From NCBI RefSeq assembly GCF_023015695.1, contig NZ_JALKAS010000001.1, forward strand, positions 248,001 through 312,000: a DNA stretch of 64,000 nucleotides. Direction: 5' to 3'. Below are positions 37,179 to 45,429 of this stretch, in pieces (position 1 is the first letter of the stretch; each line of letters opens with the position of its first letter). The stretch comes from Jannaschia sp. S6380 (GTDB taxonomy: Bacteria > Pseudomonadota > Alphaproteobacteria > Rhodobacterales > Rhodobacteraceae). The position numbers and the translations under genes were made by a program. The notes beneath the pieces were generated by a model. The model searched no databases and was not told the DNA's origin. It saw only the letters and a list, made by a program, of their open reading frames with translations.

Positions 37179-37684
37179 TACGGTGCCCCCCAGGTCCGGA
37201 TCGGAACGGCCCTACCGCGCAGCGCCGACATCGGCAGTGGCCCAAAATACCGCCCGTCAAGCGAGTCCGGCGCGTCCACATTCAGCAGCAATATCTGATC
37301 TTGCCGAAGTCGATCGCAGCCGGACCATCTCGGCAGCGCGCGTCCCTCCCTGTCCGCGGCGCGGGCCGCAGCAACCGCCGTCCCGTCGATCCGGACGATC
37401 GCACCGGTTCGGCAGATTGTCTGGCCCGGCAGTGCGGCGACGCGCTTCAGCATCGGCACGCCGTGCGGAAGATACCCGCGCCGATCCAGAAAGCGGGCCA
37501 GCTCCTCCGGTGGTTCGACGAGGACGAGATCCCCGAGCTGCGGCGACGAGGTCGGCAGAACGGCATAGAGACCGATGGGAACGCTGGCGCTTGCGTTCCA
37601 GATGAGTCGTGGGGCGACGTCGACGGTAACAGTCGACGCAATAGCGGCGCACAGCGTGGCGGAGAGCACATCGATAGTTCTCAT
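37178..37684 (-). CDS. traF: TraF-type S26 signal peptidase
   Basis: A 168-aa serine peptidase of family S26. Catalytic Ser34 lies in ASVPIGLY and Lys80 in MLKRVAALPG; the family Gly/Tyr-rich DGRYFGPL block is near the C terminus. An N-terminal hydrophobic segment anchors it. RP4 TraF matures and cyclises the TrbC pilin, so trbC at 22780-23100 is the likely substrate. It overlaps both neighbours by a few bases. Confidence 0.88.
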   Translation of the reverse strand: MRTIDVLSATLCAAIASTVTVDVAPRLIWNASASVPIGLYAVLPTSSPQLGDLVLVEPPEELARFLDRRGYLPHGVPMLKRVAALPGQTICRTGAIVRIDGTAVAAARAADREGRALPRWSGCDRLRQDQILLLNVDAPDSLDGRYFGPLPMSALRGRAVPIRTWGAP

Positions 37685-38160
37685 GGCGTCACCGCGCGGC
37701 GCAGCAGCCAGGCGCGATGCCGATCGCGCGTGTAGGGCTCGGAAGCTCGGCCCAGGCTAAGGCGGTTGTGCACCTGCCGCCAGTGGTCCGGGCAAACACG
37801 CTCCGGCGCGATACCGAGCGCTTCGATTCCGTCGATGATCTGGAGCGCTGCCTCGACCTTCGACCAGCCGGAGAGGCGCAGAAGGGAGTGCGCGCCAAGT
37901 GTCACACCCGGGATCTCGACGCGTTCGGTGCACTCGCCGCCTGCGCGCAGGATGTCGATCCGGGAGACGACCGTGCCGTAGGCGTTGGCCTGCCACCGGA
38001 CGTAGGCGAAGACGCTTCCTCCCGTAAAGCCGACGATCCGCCGATGCCGATCGACGACCCGTTCGTGCGCTACCTGACCGAAGCGGATCCACTGCTCAAT
38101 GCGCCCTTCGTCCCAGATCAGCGCGACGTTCGTGAGTGCTGCGATCCCTGAAGCGCTCAT
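37681..38160 (-). CDS. DUF2840 protein
   Basis: A 159-aa cytoplasmic protein of the DUF2840 family, recognised by TNVALIWDEGRIEQWIRFG near the start and a C-terminal HNRLSLGRA. It is always found between repA/parA-like and traF-like genes in these elements. Function unknown. The start at 38160 overlaps the repA stop (ATGA) and is preferred to the further upstream frame. Confidence 0.8.
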   Translation of the reverse strand: MSASGIAALTNVALIWDEGRIEQWIRFGQVAHERVVDRHRRIVGFTGGSVFAYVRWQANAYGTVVSRIDILRAGGECTERVEIPGVTLGAHSLLRLSGWSKVEAALQIIDGIEALGIAPERVCPDHWRQVHNRLSLGRASEPYTRDRHRAWLLRRAVTP

Positions 38161-39230
38161 TCCTTGCGCCTCTTGCCCGTCGGTGGGAGGCCGCGATCGG
38201 GGTGCGTCTTCCACAGGGCGTCGCTAGCCTTTCGGAAGTTAGATTCTCCTTTAGACTCTTTACGGTAGTCGTTCCGCGTGTCGTCCCAAAGGCTTGGCTG
38301 TGATCCGTGCGCCTGATCTGCCGATAGGGATGCGCCCGATCTGCCGATAGGGTTTGCGCCTGATCTGCCGATACTCCGCAGCACCGCGGCGACCTTATCC
38401 ACAGGGCTTGCGGGCCAGAAGCGCAGCACCTCGGCCCCATTGGCATCGCACTCGATGGTGAGCGCGTAGCCGGGCAGGGGCTGCCGGGCGACGATCCGGC
38501 GCAGGTCGAGGGCGAAGTCGGAGGGCCGGGCCAGGCTGCCGGATTTTGCGTGGAGGTGGCGGACCTGGAACGCCCAGCCCCGAGGCTGGCGGCCCGCATG
38601 CTTGCGCGCCACGCGGTAGAGCCAGCGCTCGATCCCGCCCTTGAGCTGGAAATAGGCGGGGTCGATGGTCAGCACGAGGGAGCGGTCAAGGACCCCCCGG
38701 TAGAACCAGTCTGGCAGGACGAACTCCATGCCTTCGCAGCGCCCGGAGGCTAGCACCCGCTCTTCCCATTCGTTGATCCAGGAGAAGCGATGACGTCGCC
38801 ATTGCGGGCCGTTGCGGATCGTCGTGCTGACGGCCGTCGATTGCAGTCGCGTCAGGGCGCGCTTCAAAAGGTGGTATTGCTGCTTGCCGGTGCCGCGTCC
38901 GACGGAGGTTAGAAGCTGGTAGGGCGTGAACCGGAAGAAGCGCGAGGTCGGCACGCCGGCATTCGCGGCATCGACGATCTGGCTGCCGGCCCAGATCAGG
39001 ATATCGGCGTCCCAGATCGAGGCCATGCCGTGCTCTGGGACGGCGTGAACCTCCACCTCGACGCCCCCCGACCGGTAGAGGATCGGCGTCACCCGGCGGC
39101 TTTTCGACAGCGAGAAGAACGGCCGTTCCATTAGGTCGCGCTGGTCGCGGCGCGGTGGACCATCCTGCCGGATGGGCTCGAAGGGCAGGAGGAGCGATCG
39201 CTCACTGGACGCTTGTCGGTGCGAGGACAT
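38157..39230 (-). CDS. repA: RepA-type replication initiator
   Basis: A 357-aa initiator protein of the plasmid RepA type seen in integrative elements: LLLPFEPIRQDGPPRRDQRDLMERPFF-like opening, then a winged-helix region (FRFTPYQLLTSVGRGTGKQQYHLLKRAL) and WLYRVARKHAG. The C-terminal 80 residues are low-complexity because the gene carries iteron-like repeats there. It could support transient plasmid replication of the excised element. The start at 39230 is chosen over the longer frame. Confidence 0.84.
   Translation of the reverse strand: MSSHRQASSERSLLLPFEPIRQDGPPRRDQRDLMERPFFSLSKSRRVTPILYRSGGVEVEVHAVPEHGMASIWDADILIWAGSQIVDAANAGVPTSRFFRFTPYQLLTSVGRGTGKQQYHLLKRALTRLQSTAVSTTIRNGPQWRRHRFSWINEWEERVLASGRCEGMEFVLPDWFYRGVLDRSLVLTIDPAYFQLKGGIERWLYRVARKHAGRQPRGWAFQVRHLHAKSGSLARPSDFALDLRRIVARQPLPGYALTIECDANGAEVLRFWPASPVDKVAAVLRSIGRSGANPIGRSGASLSADQAHGSQPSLWDDTRNDYRKESKGESNFRKASDALWKTHPDRGLPPTGKRRKE
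38308..38374 (-). repeat. three iteron-like direct repeats inside repA
   Basis: Three 20-bp copies of TGCGCCTGATCTGCCGATAG (plus-strand reading) start at 38308, 38331 and 38355. The spacing of 23-24 bp is about two helical turns. Copy 2 differs by one base (CCGATC) and copy 3 ends AC instead of AG. They encode the IGRSGA-type repeats of RepA. Placement, periodicity and near identity are what RepA-binding iterons of an oriV look like. Confidence 0.7.
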
Positions 39231-39238
39231 GGTGCGGC

Positions 39239-39526
39239 TCAGCCCCGGCGCGGCGCGCCAGCATAGGCCGCAAGCCGTGCCGGATGGCGCTTCGCGGGCA
39301 GCACCTCGTCGGCGCAGACATCCGAGGTCGACCGCTTCTGGCCACGGTCGGCCCAAGTCTGCAGATCTTCGACCGAATAGACCACGCGGCCACCGATCTT
39401 GCGATAGGCCGGGCCGGTCCCGTAGGTGCGGTGCTTCTCGAGCGTCCGGCCCGACAGGCTGAGGAAGCGCGCGGCCTCGGACGTCCTGAGAAAGCGGGGC
39501 GGCAATCCGGCGAGGGGATCGGGCAT
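39239..39526 (-). CDS. AlpA/excisionase-like helix-turn-helix protein
   Basis: A 95-aa protein with a MerR/AlpA-type HTH: FLRTSEAARFLSLSGRTLEKH, then a wing GPAYRKIGGRVVYSVEDLQTW. Such proteins act as excisionases or regulators on integrative elements. It lies 8 bases before repA and overlaps nothing. The C terminus (about 65-95) is basic. Confidence 0.82.
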   Translation of the reverse strand: MPDPLAGLPPRFLRTSEAARFLSLSGRTLEKHRTYGTGPAYRKIGGRVVYSVEDLQTWADRGQKRSTSDVCADEVLPAKRHPARLAAYAGAPRRG

Positions 39527-39632
39527 GGAAGTGTCTCCTGAGGGCTCTCGGCGCCTGCGGGACATCCGCAGCGCATCGAGGCGCACCATCGGAGACGGGC
39601 GACGGCGTGCTCAGGGTCGGAGTTGAAGGAGG

Positions 39633-40494
39633 CTAAAAGCGACCGTGCCGCTTGGGCGGACGCAGGAGGTCGCGGTAGTCCCGGGCGATATAGCGCGCCG
39701 CGTCGCGCAGGAGACGGCGCAGCGCACTGCGTTCGTGGCTCGACGCCCAGTCCGGACCCGGTATTGCGCCGAGCACCCGTTCCGCGATCGCGCGCTGGCC
39801 GAGACCGGCCGCGCGGAGATCGCTGGCGTAGAGCATGGCGGCGAGCCGTGCGTGATTGCGTTGCGGCCAGGAAACGCCGGGAGGCGATCGGGCGGTGGCC
39901 GGCTTGGCTATTGCCCGCCGGAACCGGAGCGCGATCTCCGCCCGCTCCCGCGCGTAGGCATCGGGCTGGATGTAGATGCCGAAACGCGTTCCGGGCTTCG
40001 GCGGGGTCGTTCGGTTCGGCAGCCAGAGCCGAGCCTGTCGCGCGCTGCCGACGTCGACGAGGACGTGAAGGCCATCGGCTGCGAAGAAGATCTCCGTCGG
40101 GCCGAGCCAGGTCGCGAGGTTCCAAGAGATACCGGACGGGTCGCCCGCGTGCCGCCGTTCCGGCACGAGACAGATGCAGTCGATCAGAAGTTCAGGCCGC
40201 CAGAGGGGCGTGGCCTCGTCCGCGCGCAGATGCCGGTCCGGTACGAAAATAGAGCCCCCACCGCGCGACGGCGTCGGCGCGGTGGGGGCTCTCCGGCTGT
40301 TTGCGGTGGATCCGTCGTGGGGGATCGGGCGACGGATCCTGGTCGGCGCCGATCTCGCCGCGGTTCCGGGACTTCTCGGCGTCTCTTCGGAACTCCGGAT
40401 TGCGCCGCAAGAACTCCCACGCGAGATCCGCATCGTCGAGATCGAGCGCATAGCGATAGCTCGCGGGAATGCGCCAGGCTCCGGTGAGTGTCAT
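39633..40494 (-). pseudogene. DUF6499/DUF2285 regulator split by a frameshift
   Basis: The 5' frame (from 40494) encodes a DUF6499 start, ASYRYALDLDDADLAWEFLRRNPEF. The next frame continues with the DUF2285 half: FVPDRHLRADEATPLWRPEL, then RERAEIALRFRRA, RAIAERVLG and a final YRDLLRPP. In relatives this is one protein of about 260 aa. Removing one A from the AAAA run at 40246-40249 would join VARWGLY to FVPDRH in one frame. It is either a real inactivating frameshift or a sequencing error. The intact protein would be a DNA-binding regulator of the element. Confidence 0.72.
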
Positions 40495-40641
40495 CGGCTG
40501 TTCCCCACGGCTATGACCACACGTCGGGCGTGCGGTAATTGATGATCTGGAATTGAAAAGAAGTGGGGGAGAGGCGACCGCGCTATCGCCGCATAGGCAG
40601 AGGGCGATAACGCACGAAATTCGTATGTTAGTCGGCGGAAA

Positions 40642-40944
40642 TCAGCTAGATCGCGCGTTTTGTAACAGCAACTTATGGCCTGCCTCGGTCATCCACTGCG
40701 CCCGCCTAAGGTGCGTATCATAGGCGCGACGGGCGGCCTGGGGCTCGTCGACCGGGTCGATCCCAAGCACGATTTGGGCGACTTCATCCCATGGCGCGCC
40801 CTCCGCGTCGGCATCGAGCATACGGAGATAGGTGATCAAGTGCGTGCGGTCGTAGAGCGTGAGATCTGGATCCGACGGAGCCTCCGGCGCGATCTCGGGT
40901 TCCAGCTCAAGTGGACCGCTGCTGTCGTCTCGAGATTTTGAGAT
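40642..40944 (-). CDS. DUF2285 DNA-binding protein with unusual start
   Basis: A DUF2285-type protein with LITYLRMLDADAEGAPWDEVA, LGIDPVDEPQAARRAYDTHL and a terminal ARSS. The conserved part begins at a TTG (40839), but relatives have 20-35 further residues and the frame is open back to 40974 (TAA). There is no ATG, GTG or TTG in that stretch. An AUC at 40944 preceded by GAGGAG encodes ISKSRDD, looking like a mutated ATG. Start therefore uncertain. Homologues are small regulators of this element family. Confidence 0.6.
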   Translation of the reverse strand: MSKSRDDSSGPLELEPEIAPEAPSDPDLTLYDRTHLITYLRMLDADAEGAPWDEVAQIVLGIDPVDEPQAARRAYDTHLRRAQWMTEAGHKLLLQNARSS

Positions 40945-41149
40945 GGTCTTAAACTCCTCAGCTACCTGAACGTCTTCTTAGCGCTGCCGGTCGCGATACT
41001 CTGATCCTTTCGCGGACAGAGTTCGCATCGTGATCACTGAGGTTGCACCAACTCTCCGCTACCATGATCACCATGCCTCGCTGACGATATCGAGGCAATA
41101 CATACCATAGTTGATAAACTTATAATATGTAGGTTGCGACCGCTCGTGC

Positions 41150-41371
41150 ATGGATATGCGGAGACTGGTCGGCCGAAACTTTGCCCGCTTGCGGCAGGAG
41201 CGGGGCCTCACACAAGAACAGGTCGAGGAATTGTCTGGATTCAGCCAGCAATATCTCAGTGGTCTCGAGCGTGGGAGACGGAACCCCACGATCATTACAC
41301 TCTATGAATTGGCTCAGGCTTTGGGCGTCGATCACCTGGACTTGCTGAAGCCCGACGACGAAGCGCGCTGA
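41150..41371 (+). CDS. XRE-family transcriptional regulator
   Basis: A 73-aa single-domain Cro/CI-type repressor: FARLRQERGLTQEQVEELSG, then FSQQYLSGLERGRRNPTII and a final helix with LAQALGVDHLDLL. It is the only plus-strand gene in this stretch and is divergent from the DUF2285 gene. It probably governs the lysogeny-like state or transfer of the element. Confidence 0.85.
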   Translation: MDMRRLVGRNFARLRQERGLTQEQVEELSGFSQQYLSGLERGRRNPTIITLYELAQALGVDHLDLLKPDDEAR

Positions 41372-41481
41372 GATGTCGGGTCATCCTTATTTACGCGAAG
41401 CATGTGCCTCCGGCGGGTTCATCATCGGGTTGTTCGCCTGCGTGGCCCCGCCCGATTGCGCGGGCGGGGCGGGGGCGATCC

Positions 41482-41805
41482 TCAGTCGCCGTTGGTCCGG
41501 CGGGCCCGGGACCAGATGAGGGAGTAGCCGTCGCCGTCCTCGTCGTCGAAGAGGTTGGCGTAGATCGGGGCGGTGAAGCTCGGATCGTCGAGCTTCAGGC
41601 CGAGATAGGCGCGGCCCTCGGTCGAGGTCTTGGACCAGGCGGCCCCGATCTCGGCGCGGCCGACGAAGACCCGGTGGGAGGGGGCGTTGTCGGAAGTGCG
41701 GCTGTCCTCGGGGACGATGCGGACGGCCTTGGCCTGGACGCTGAGGGTGACGATTTCGCCGGTATATTCGGTGCCGGACTTCTTGAAGGTGCCGATGGTC
41801 GCCAT
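41482..41805 (-). CDS. DUF736 protein
   Basis: A 107-aa protein recognised by MATIGTFKKSGTEYTGEIVTL and the late LDDPSFTAPIYANLFDDEDG. DUF736 proteins are beta-rich, small, and found on nearly all elements with this backbone. The function is unknown; an ssDNA-binding-like fold has been suggested for the family, from memory. It has a GGAGAACAG ribosome site. Confidence 0.88.
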   Translation of the reverse strand: MATIGTFKKSGTEYTGEIVTLSVQAKAVRIVPEDSRTSDNAPSHRVFVGRAEIGAAWSKTSTEGRAYLGLKLDDPSFTAPIYANLFDDEDGDGYSLIWSRARRTNGD

Positions 41806-42394
41806 GTCTGTTCTCCTGATTGCTGTTGTTTCGAACCCGCGCCCATCGCGGCCTCGATGGTGATCGCCAGGGCCGGGACGAGCGCCGACGCAGTCTGCAA
41901 GACCCGCAGCATCGCGGAGGACGGGGCAGCCGGGGCTTTCTTGGACCCATCGGGTCTTCCGCGAGGAATTGCCGAAGGCCAGGGGAAGAAAGCTCCGGCG
42001 GAGCCGTTGCGGCCAAGGCGATCGAGGCGTCAGCCGATCCCGGCCAGATCAACACCTCGAGAGGTCCGCGTGTGGGCGGGTTCCGGGACGACACCCCGAT
42101 CGGGAGACTGGCGGCCGTCGCTGCTCCGGTTCAAGTCCGGCGACCATACCGTCGCAGAAAGAGAAGCCCGGGCGTGCAGACAGCCTGGATCGCGCTGCGG
42201 AGATTTGCCGCGCTCCGAATGCCTTCTGCCACCGGATCGACGCCAGGCGCAGCGAGATTAGTCGGCACAGCAGGACCTAGACGGAGGAGAGCCACGCCCA
42301 TCACGGCAGGACATTCCGGACCGCATTTCGCTCCATCCCGGCCCTTTTCGATCGGAAAGATGGCGACGTCCGCCGCTGGGCCCGGTCCTGCCAG
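41806..42394. other. 589-bp region with no credible gene
   Basis: All long frames here lack family features and have shadow-type codon use. Composition is backbone-like. No repeats, tRNA or terminator are convincing. It may contain promoters for DUF736 or noncoding functions of the element. Confidence 0.4.
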
Positions 42395-42847
42395 TCAACG
42401 GGGAAGGGTCGCAGCCTCGTCCCCGACGATCGGATCGGGGCCAGTGCCGAAGAGATCGCCCATGCGGACCCACGCCGTGCTGCCGATGACGAGCCCTCCG
42501 ATACCGCCGAGCATCACGCGAAAGAACTCGGTCTCGAACCCGATGCCGGACAGCCCATAGACGGCGTGGTATCCAGCGAAAGCCGCCGGGGCGGCGTAAA
42601 CCAGCGCGACGCCAGCCTGCAGCCATGGATTGCGGAGGATGGCGACGAGGAACTGCCCGAGAACGAGTGATGCAACGCCAGAGAGCAGCCCGGCCGCCAG
42701 CGACTCGGCAAGGCCCGCACCGCTGTCCTGCGCGTACATCCCGACGGTCAGGCCGACGAAGAAGGGCAGCGCATGGATTGCGAGGGTAAAGAGGAGCCAC
42801 AGCAGGATGCCGAGGCCGAGAAGACTGACGAGGCTGCTGATGAACAT
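42395..42847 (-). CDS. hypothetical polytopic membrane protein
   Basis: A 150-aa protein with about four transmembrane helices (residues 3-37, 46-72, 77-98, 107-126) and a short acidic C-terminal tail. It is Gly/Ala/Leu-rich and has no charged motif that identifies a family. The start at 42847 has a GGGAGAACG ribosome site; an upstream in-frame ATG at 42895 adds residues without membrane character. A similar protein often sits beside DUF2493 genes in these elements. Confidence 0.6.
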   Translation of the reverse strand: MFISSLVSLLGLGILLWLLFTLAIHALPFFVGLTVGMYAQDSGAGLAESLAAGLLSGVASLVLGQFLVAILRNPWLQAGVALVYAAPAAFAGYHAVYGLSGIGFETEFFRVMLGGIGGLVIGSTAWVRMGDLFGTGPDPIVGDEAATLPR

Positions 42848-43019
42848 GATGCGTTCTCCCGTTCGGGCTGTCGAACGCGCACCCTCCACCGCCAAGCGCC
42901 TTAAGGCATCCTAGCAGATCATGGGCGGTCTTCGGAGGACATTGTGCGCAATTAGGGTGTTCCATCGGCGGGACGCGTGTTCCCGCCGATGGGAGTGTCG
43001 AGGCGGATCGAGGGTGCGC

Positions 43020-43949
43020 TTATGCGTTGCCCCGGTTGCGGAAGTCGAAGAGCGGTATCCCGAGCGTGCGGGCTTTGTCAGCCAGATTGTCGGTGATGCC
43101 CGTGCCCGGAAAGACGATCAGGCCCACCGGTAGGGTGTCGAGGAGGCTGTCGTTGCGCTTGAACGGGGCGGCCTTGGCGTGTCGCGACCAGTCCGGCTTG
43201 AACGCGATCTGGGTGACGCCACGATGCTCGGCCCATTTGGCGGCGATGAGCTCGGCACCCCTCGGCGATCCGCCATGGAGCAGCACCATGTCCGGGTGCT
43301 TGGCCTGCACCTTGTCGAGCACGGCCCAGATGCGATTGTGATCCTGACACTCCATGCCACCCGCGAAGGCGATCTTCGTGCCCTCGGGGATCAGCACCTT
43401 GTTGTCGGCGCGTCGCCTGGCCGAGAGGAAGTCCCGGCTGTCGATCGTGGCCGCGGTCAGATGCCGATGGTTTACCCGGGAGCCCGAGCGCGGTGTCCAG
43501 GGCGATCCGGTGAGCCGGAGATACCGGTCCGCGGCGCTGTCGCGGAAGACCTCCATGCTGTCGCGGCGTTGCAGGAGGGTCTGGCCGATCTCGATGAGGG
43601 TCTCGAGTTGGACCGCTGCGACCTCCGAGCCGTCCTGTTCGCGCTGCCCGCGCTTTTGCGCCTGTTCGTTGTCGTCGAGCTTGCGTTCGATCCGCAGGAC
43701 GGCACGGTGGAACATATTGACGCTCGACCAAAGCAACTCGTCGAGGTCCCAGTCTAGGGCGGTCTCGGCCATCGCGGAGACGAGTACGGTCAGGATGTCG
43801 GCGGCGGCGCGGGCGGCGAGGTCGTCGTCGGGGCAGTCGCGCGGATCGGGCTCGGAGGCGGAGGGTCTATGCCCGTAGAGTTCGAGGTCGGCGAGCACCT
43901 GCGCAGTGGCGGAGGGGGCAGGATCGGCGATGTCGGGATGATCGGTCAT
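43020..43949 (-). CDS. DUF2493 (SLOG-fold, YspA-like) protein
   Basis: A 309-aa protein. The C-terminal third is a Rossmann-like SLOG domain: KIAFAGGMECQDHNRIWAVLD, then DMVLLHGGSPRGAELIAAKWAEHR and LIVFPGTGITDNLADKAR. SLOG proteins bind nucleotides or modified nucleotides. The N-terminal part (residues 1-170) is helical. The start at 43949 is chosen over the longer frame because the N terminus MTDHPDIADP resembles family starts. Confidence 0.82.
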   Translation of the reverse strand: MTDHPDIADPAPSATAQVLADLELYGHRPSASEPDPRDCPDDDLAARAAADILTVLVSAMAETALDWDLDELLWSSVNMFHRAVLRIERKLDDNEQAQKRGQREQDGSEVAAVQLETLIEIGQTLLQRRDSMEVFRDSAADRYLRLTGSPWTPRSGSRVNHRHLTAATIDSRDFLSARRRADNKVLIPEGTKIAFAGGMECQDHNRIWAVLDKVQAKHPDMVLLHGGSPRGAELIAAKWAEHRGVTQIAFKPDWSRHAKAAPFKRNDSLLDTLPVGLIVFPGTGITDNLADKARTLGIPLFDFRNRGNA

Positions 43950-44294
43950 GGGGTGGCTCCTCGTCGGGGGACCGCGCCTCGCGCGGCCTTCATGGCGACG
44001 GGAGGCGGCGGGCGGGATGGGCTTGCACCGGCGCATGCCCCCGAAGGGATGCGTTGCGGTGACCCCATTGGCGCGTCGGCCGGAGCGCAGTGGAGGATGG
44101 CGAGGGGCGGCTCTTTTGCCTCGCGATGCAAAGCGCGGCGCCTCTCGCCGCGCGGCGGAAAAGAGGGGCCCCCCGCCATTGCCGGACCGGCCCGCCTGCC
44201 GCAGACCACAGCCCCTTCGGAAGGCCGTGGGCGCGGCTCTCCAACGACCCTGGTCCCGCCACGCCAGGAACGTGCCGACATCGGCGCTTTTCGC
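43950..44294. other. 345-bp intergenic region after the toprim gene
   Basis: No credible gene. It contains a strong G+C hairpin at 44133-44153 (listed separately) and otherwise nothing recognisable. Confidence 0.4.
44130..44153 (-). terminator. hairpin downstream of the toprim gene
   Basis: A perfect 8-bp stem, GCGCGGCG / CGCCGCGC (44133-44140 and 44146-44153) with a 5-base loop, followed on the minus strand by only TTT. It could be a weak intrinsic terminator or an RNA structure about 140 bases after the toprim stop. Confidence 0.35.
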
Positions 44295-45353
44295 TCAGCC
44301 GGTCCTGTCGCGCTGGACGCCGATCGGCAGGAAGCGCGCGACATCCTCGGGCGCGAGTTGACTCTGCAGGTGGTGCCGAAGCCCGTCCGAACCGAACGCC
44401 ATCAGATCCTCGTTGAAATCCTCCCGCGATGGGATGAGCGGGATCAATTCGATGCCGAGGCTCTTGGTTCGAACGGTCAAGGCGGCCTCCGCGGCGTCGC
44501 CCGCCGGATCGACATCGCGCAGAACATAGAGGCGGCGGAGCGCGGGGGACAGGTCGATGGCGGCGAGATGCGCGGCGGAGAGCGCCGCGATGCCCGGCAG
44601 GTCTGGAAGGGCCTGTCGGACAGACAGGACGGTTTCGATGCCTTCGCCCGCGGCCAGGATATCGGTCGCGATACCGAACCGGACGCCGCCACCACGCAAG
44701 CGACCCAGGGCCCGCCGCGGCGTATCGACGGGCGCCTTGCCGAGGCTGGCGCGGCTGAACCCGTCCGGGTCGAGCCAGGTCCGATGCACGCCGGTGATTG
44801 TGCCGGTCGTATCCGTGACGGCTGCGATCAGGGCCGGCCAGGTCTCGGTCGGGCTGTGGCGATCCGGGCGATAGTAGCAGGTCGGATGGAAGCGCAGCCA
44901 ATCGGTGCCCGCAAGATCTGCGATGCCGCGCGCATCGAGATAGGTCTCGGCCAGGGTCCCCCGGATCGGACGCGCCATGGCGAACAATCGTCGCGCGGCA
45001 TCGGGTGATCCGGGCGCTACGCGCTCGGTCTTCGGTCGGCCCTCCGGCTTCGGCAGGTGCAGGAAGCGCCGCGCCTCGTCGGCCACATCCGCAAACTCGG
45101 TCAGGCGGCAGGTCTCGCGGATGAGGTCGAGCAGGTCGCCGTGCTGTCCCGTCGCGGCGTCGGTCCAGCGTCCTGCCGCGCCCGTGCCGCGGGCGGGCCC
45201 CGTCAGCCGGACGAAGAGGGATCGGCCGGGATGGTTAGCGAGATTTCCGACGAGCCAATACGACCCCTGCCGTCGGCCGTTCGACAGGTATTCCCGGCAA
45301 ACTTCGTCGGCGTGGGCCGCGAGGTCGGCGGCGAGGTCTGACGCGCTTTGCAT
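44295..45353 (-). CDS. toprim-domain protein (primase-like)
   Basis: A 352-aa protein. An N-terminal zinc-ribbon-less DUF7146-like part (residues 30-110, with GRWTDAATGQHGDLLDLI) precedes a toprim domain: AAGEGIETVLSVRQALP (the Glu motif), then LYVLRDVDPAGDAAEAAL with the paired DxD. Such proteins resemble mobile-element primases that may prime the transferred strand. The start at 45353 is chosen as the first ATG of the conserved part. Confidence 0.82.
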   Translation of the reverse strand: MQSASDLAADLAAHADEVCREYLSNGRRQGSYWLVGNLANHPGRSLFVRLTGPARGTGAAGRWTDAATGQHGDLLDLIRETCRLTEFADVADEARRFLHLPKPEGRPKTERVAPGSPDAARRLFAMARPIRGTLAETYLDARGIADLAGTDWLRFHPTCYYRPDRHSPTETWPALIAAVTDTTGTITGVHRTWLDPDGFSRASLGKAPVDTPRRALGRLRGGGVRFGIATDILAAGEGIETVLSVRQALPDLPGIAALSAAHLAAIDLSPALRRLYVLRDVDPAGDAAEAALTVRTKSLGIELIPLIPSREDFNEDLMAFGSDGLRHHLQSQLAPEDVARFLPIGVQRDRTG

Positions 45354-45372
45354 GGATCGGCCTCCTGTCCAG

Positions 45373-45404
45373 AAAAAAGAGGCCCACCGTCGGTGACGGC
45401 GGGC
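45373..45404 (-). terminator. intrinsic terminator of the ParB-like gene
   Basis: On the minus strand, 26 bases past the parB-like stop, a 10-bp stem (one G-U type mismatch) with ACC loop occupies 45404-45382 and is followed by CTC and six T residues (45378-45373). This is the best rho-independent terminator in the window. It separates the ParB-like gene from the toprim gene. Confidence 0.8.
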
Positions 45405-45429
45405 CCAAAGGGAGTGGGAGGGAGAGGCG

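Noticed and set aside
42120..42150. GGTTCAAGTCCGG followed by CGACCA, resembling a tRNA T-arm and CCA end
   Set aside because: There is no 7-bp acceptor arm between them and no anticodon arm upstream, so it is not a tRNA or a clear att remnant.
41820..42560. 246-codon open frame in the gap near DUF736
   Set aside because: Low-complexity composition, no homologous motif, no ribosome site; read as a shadow.
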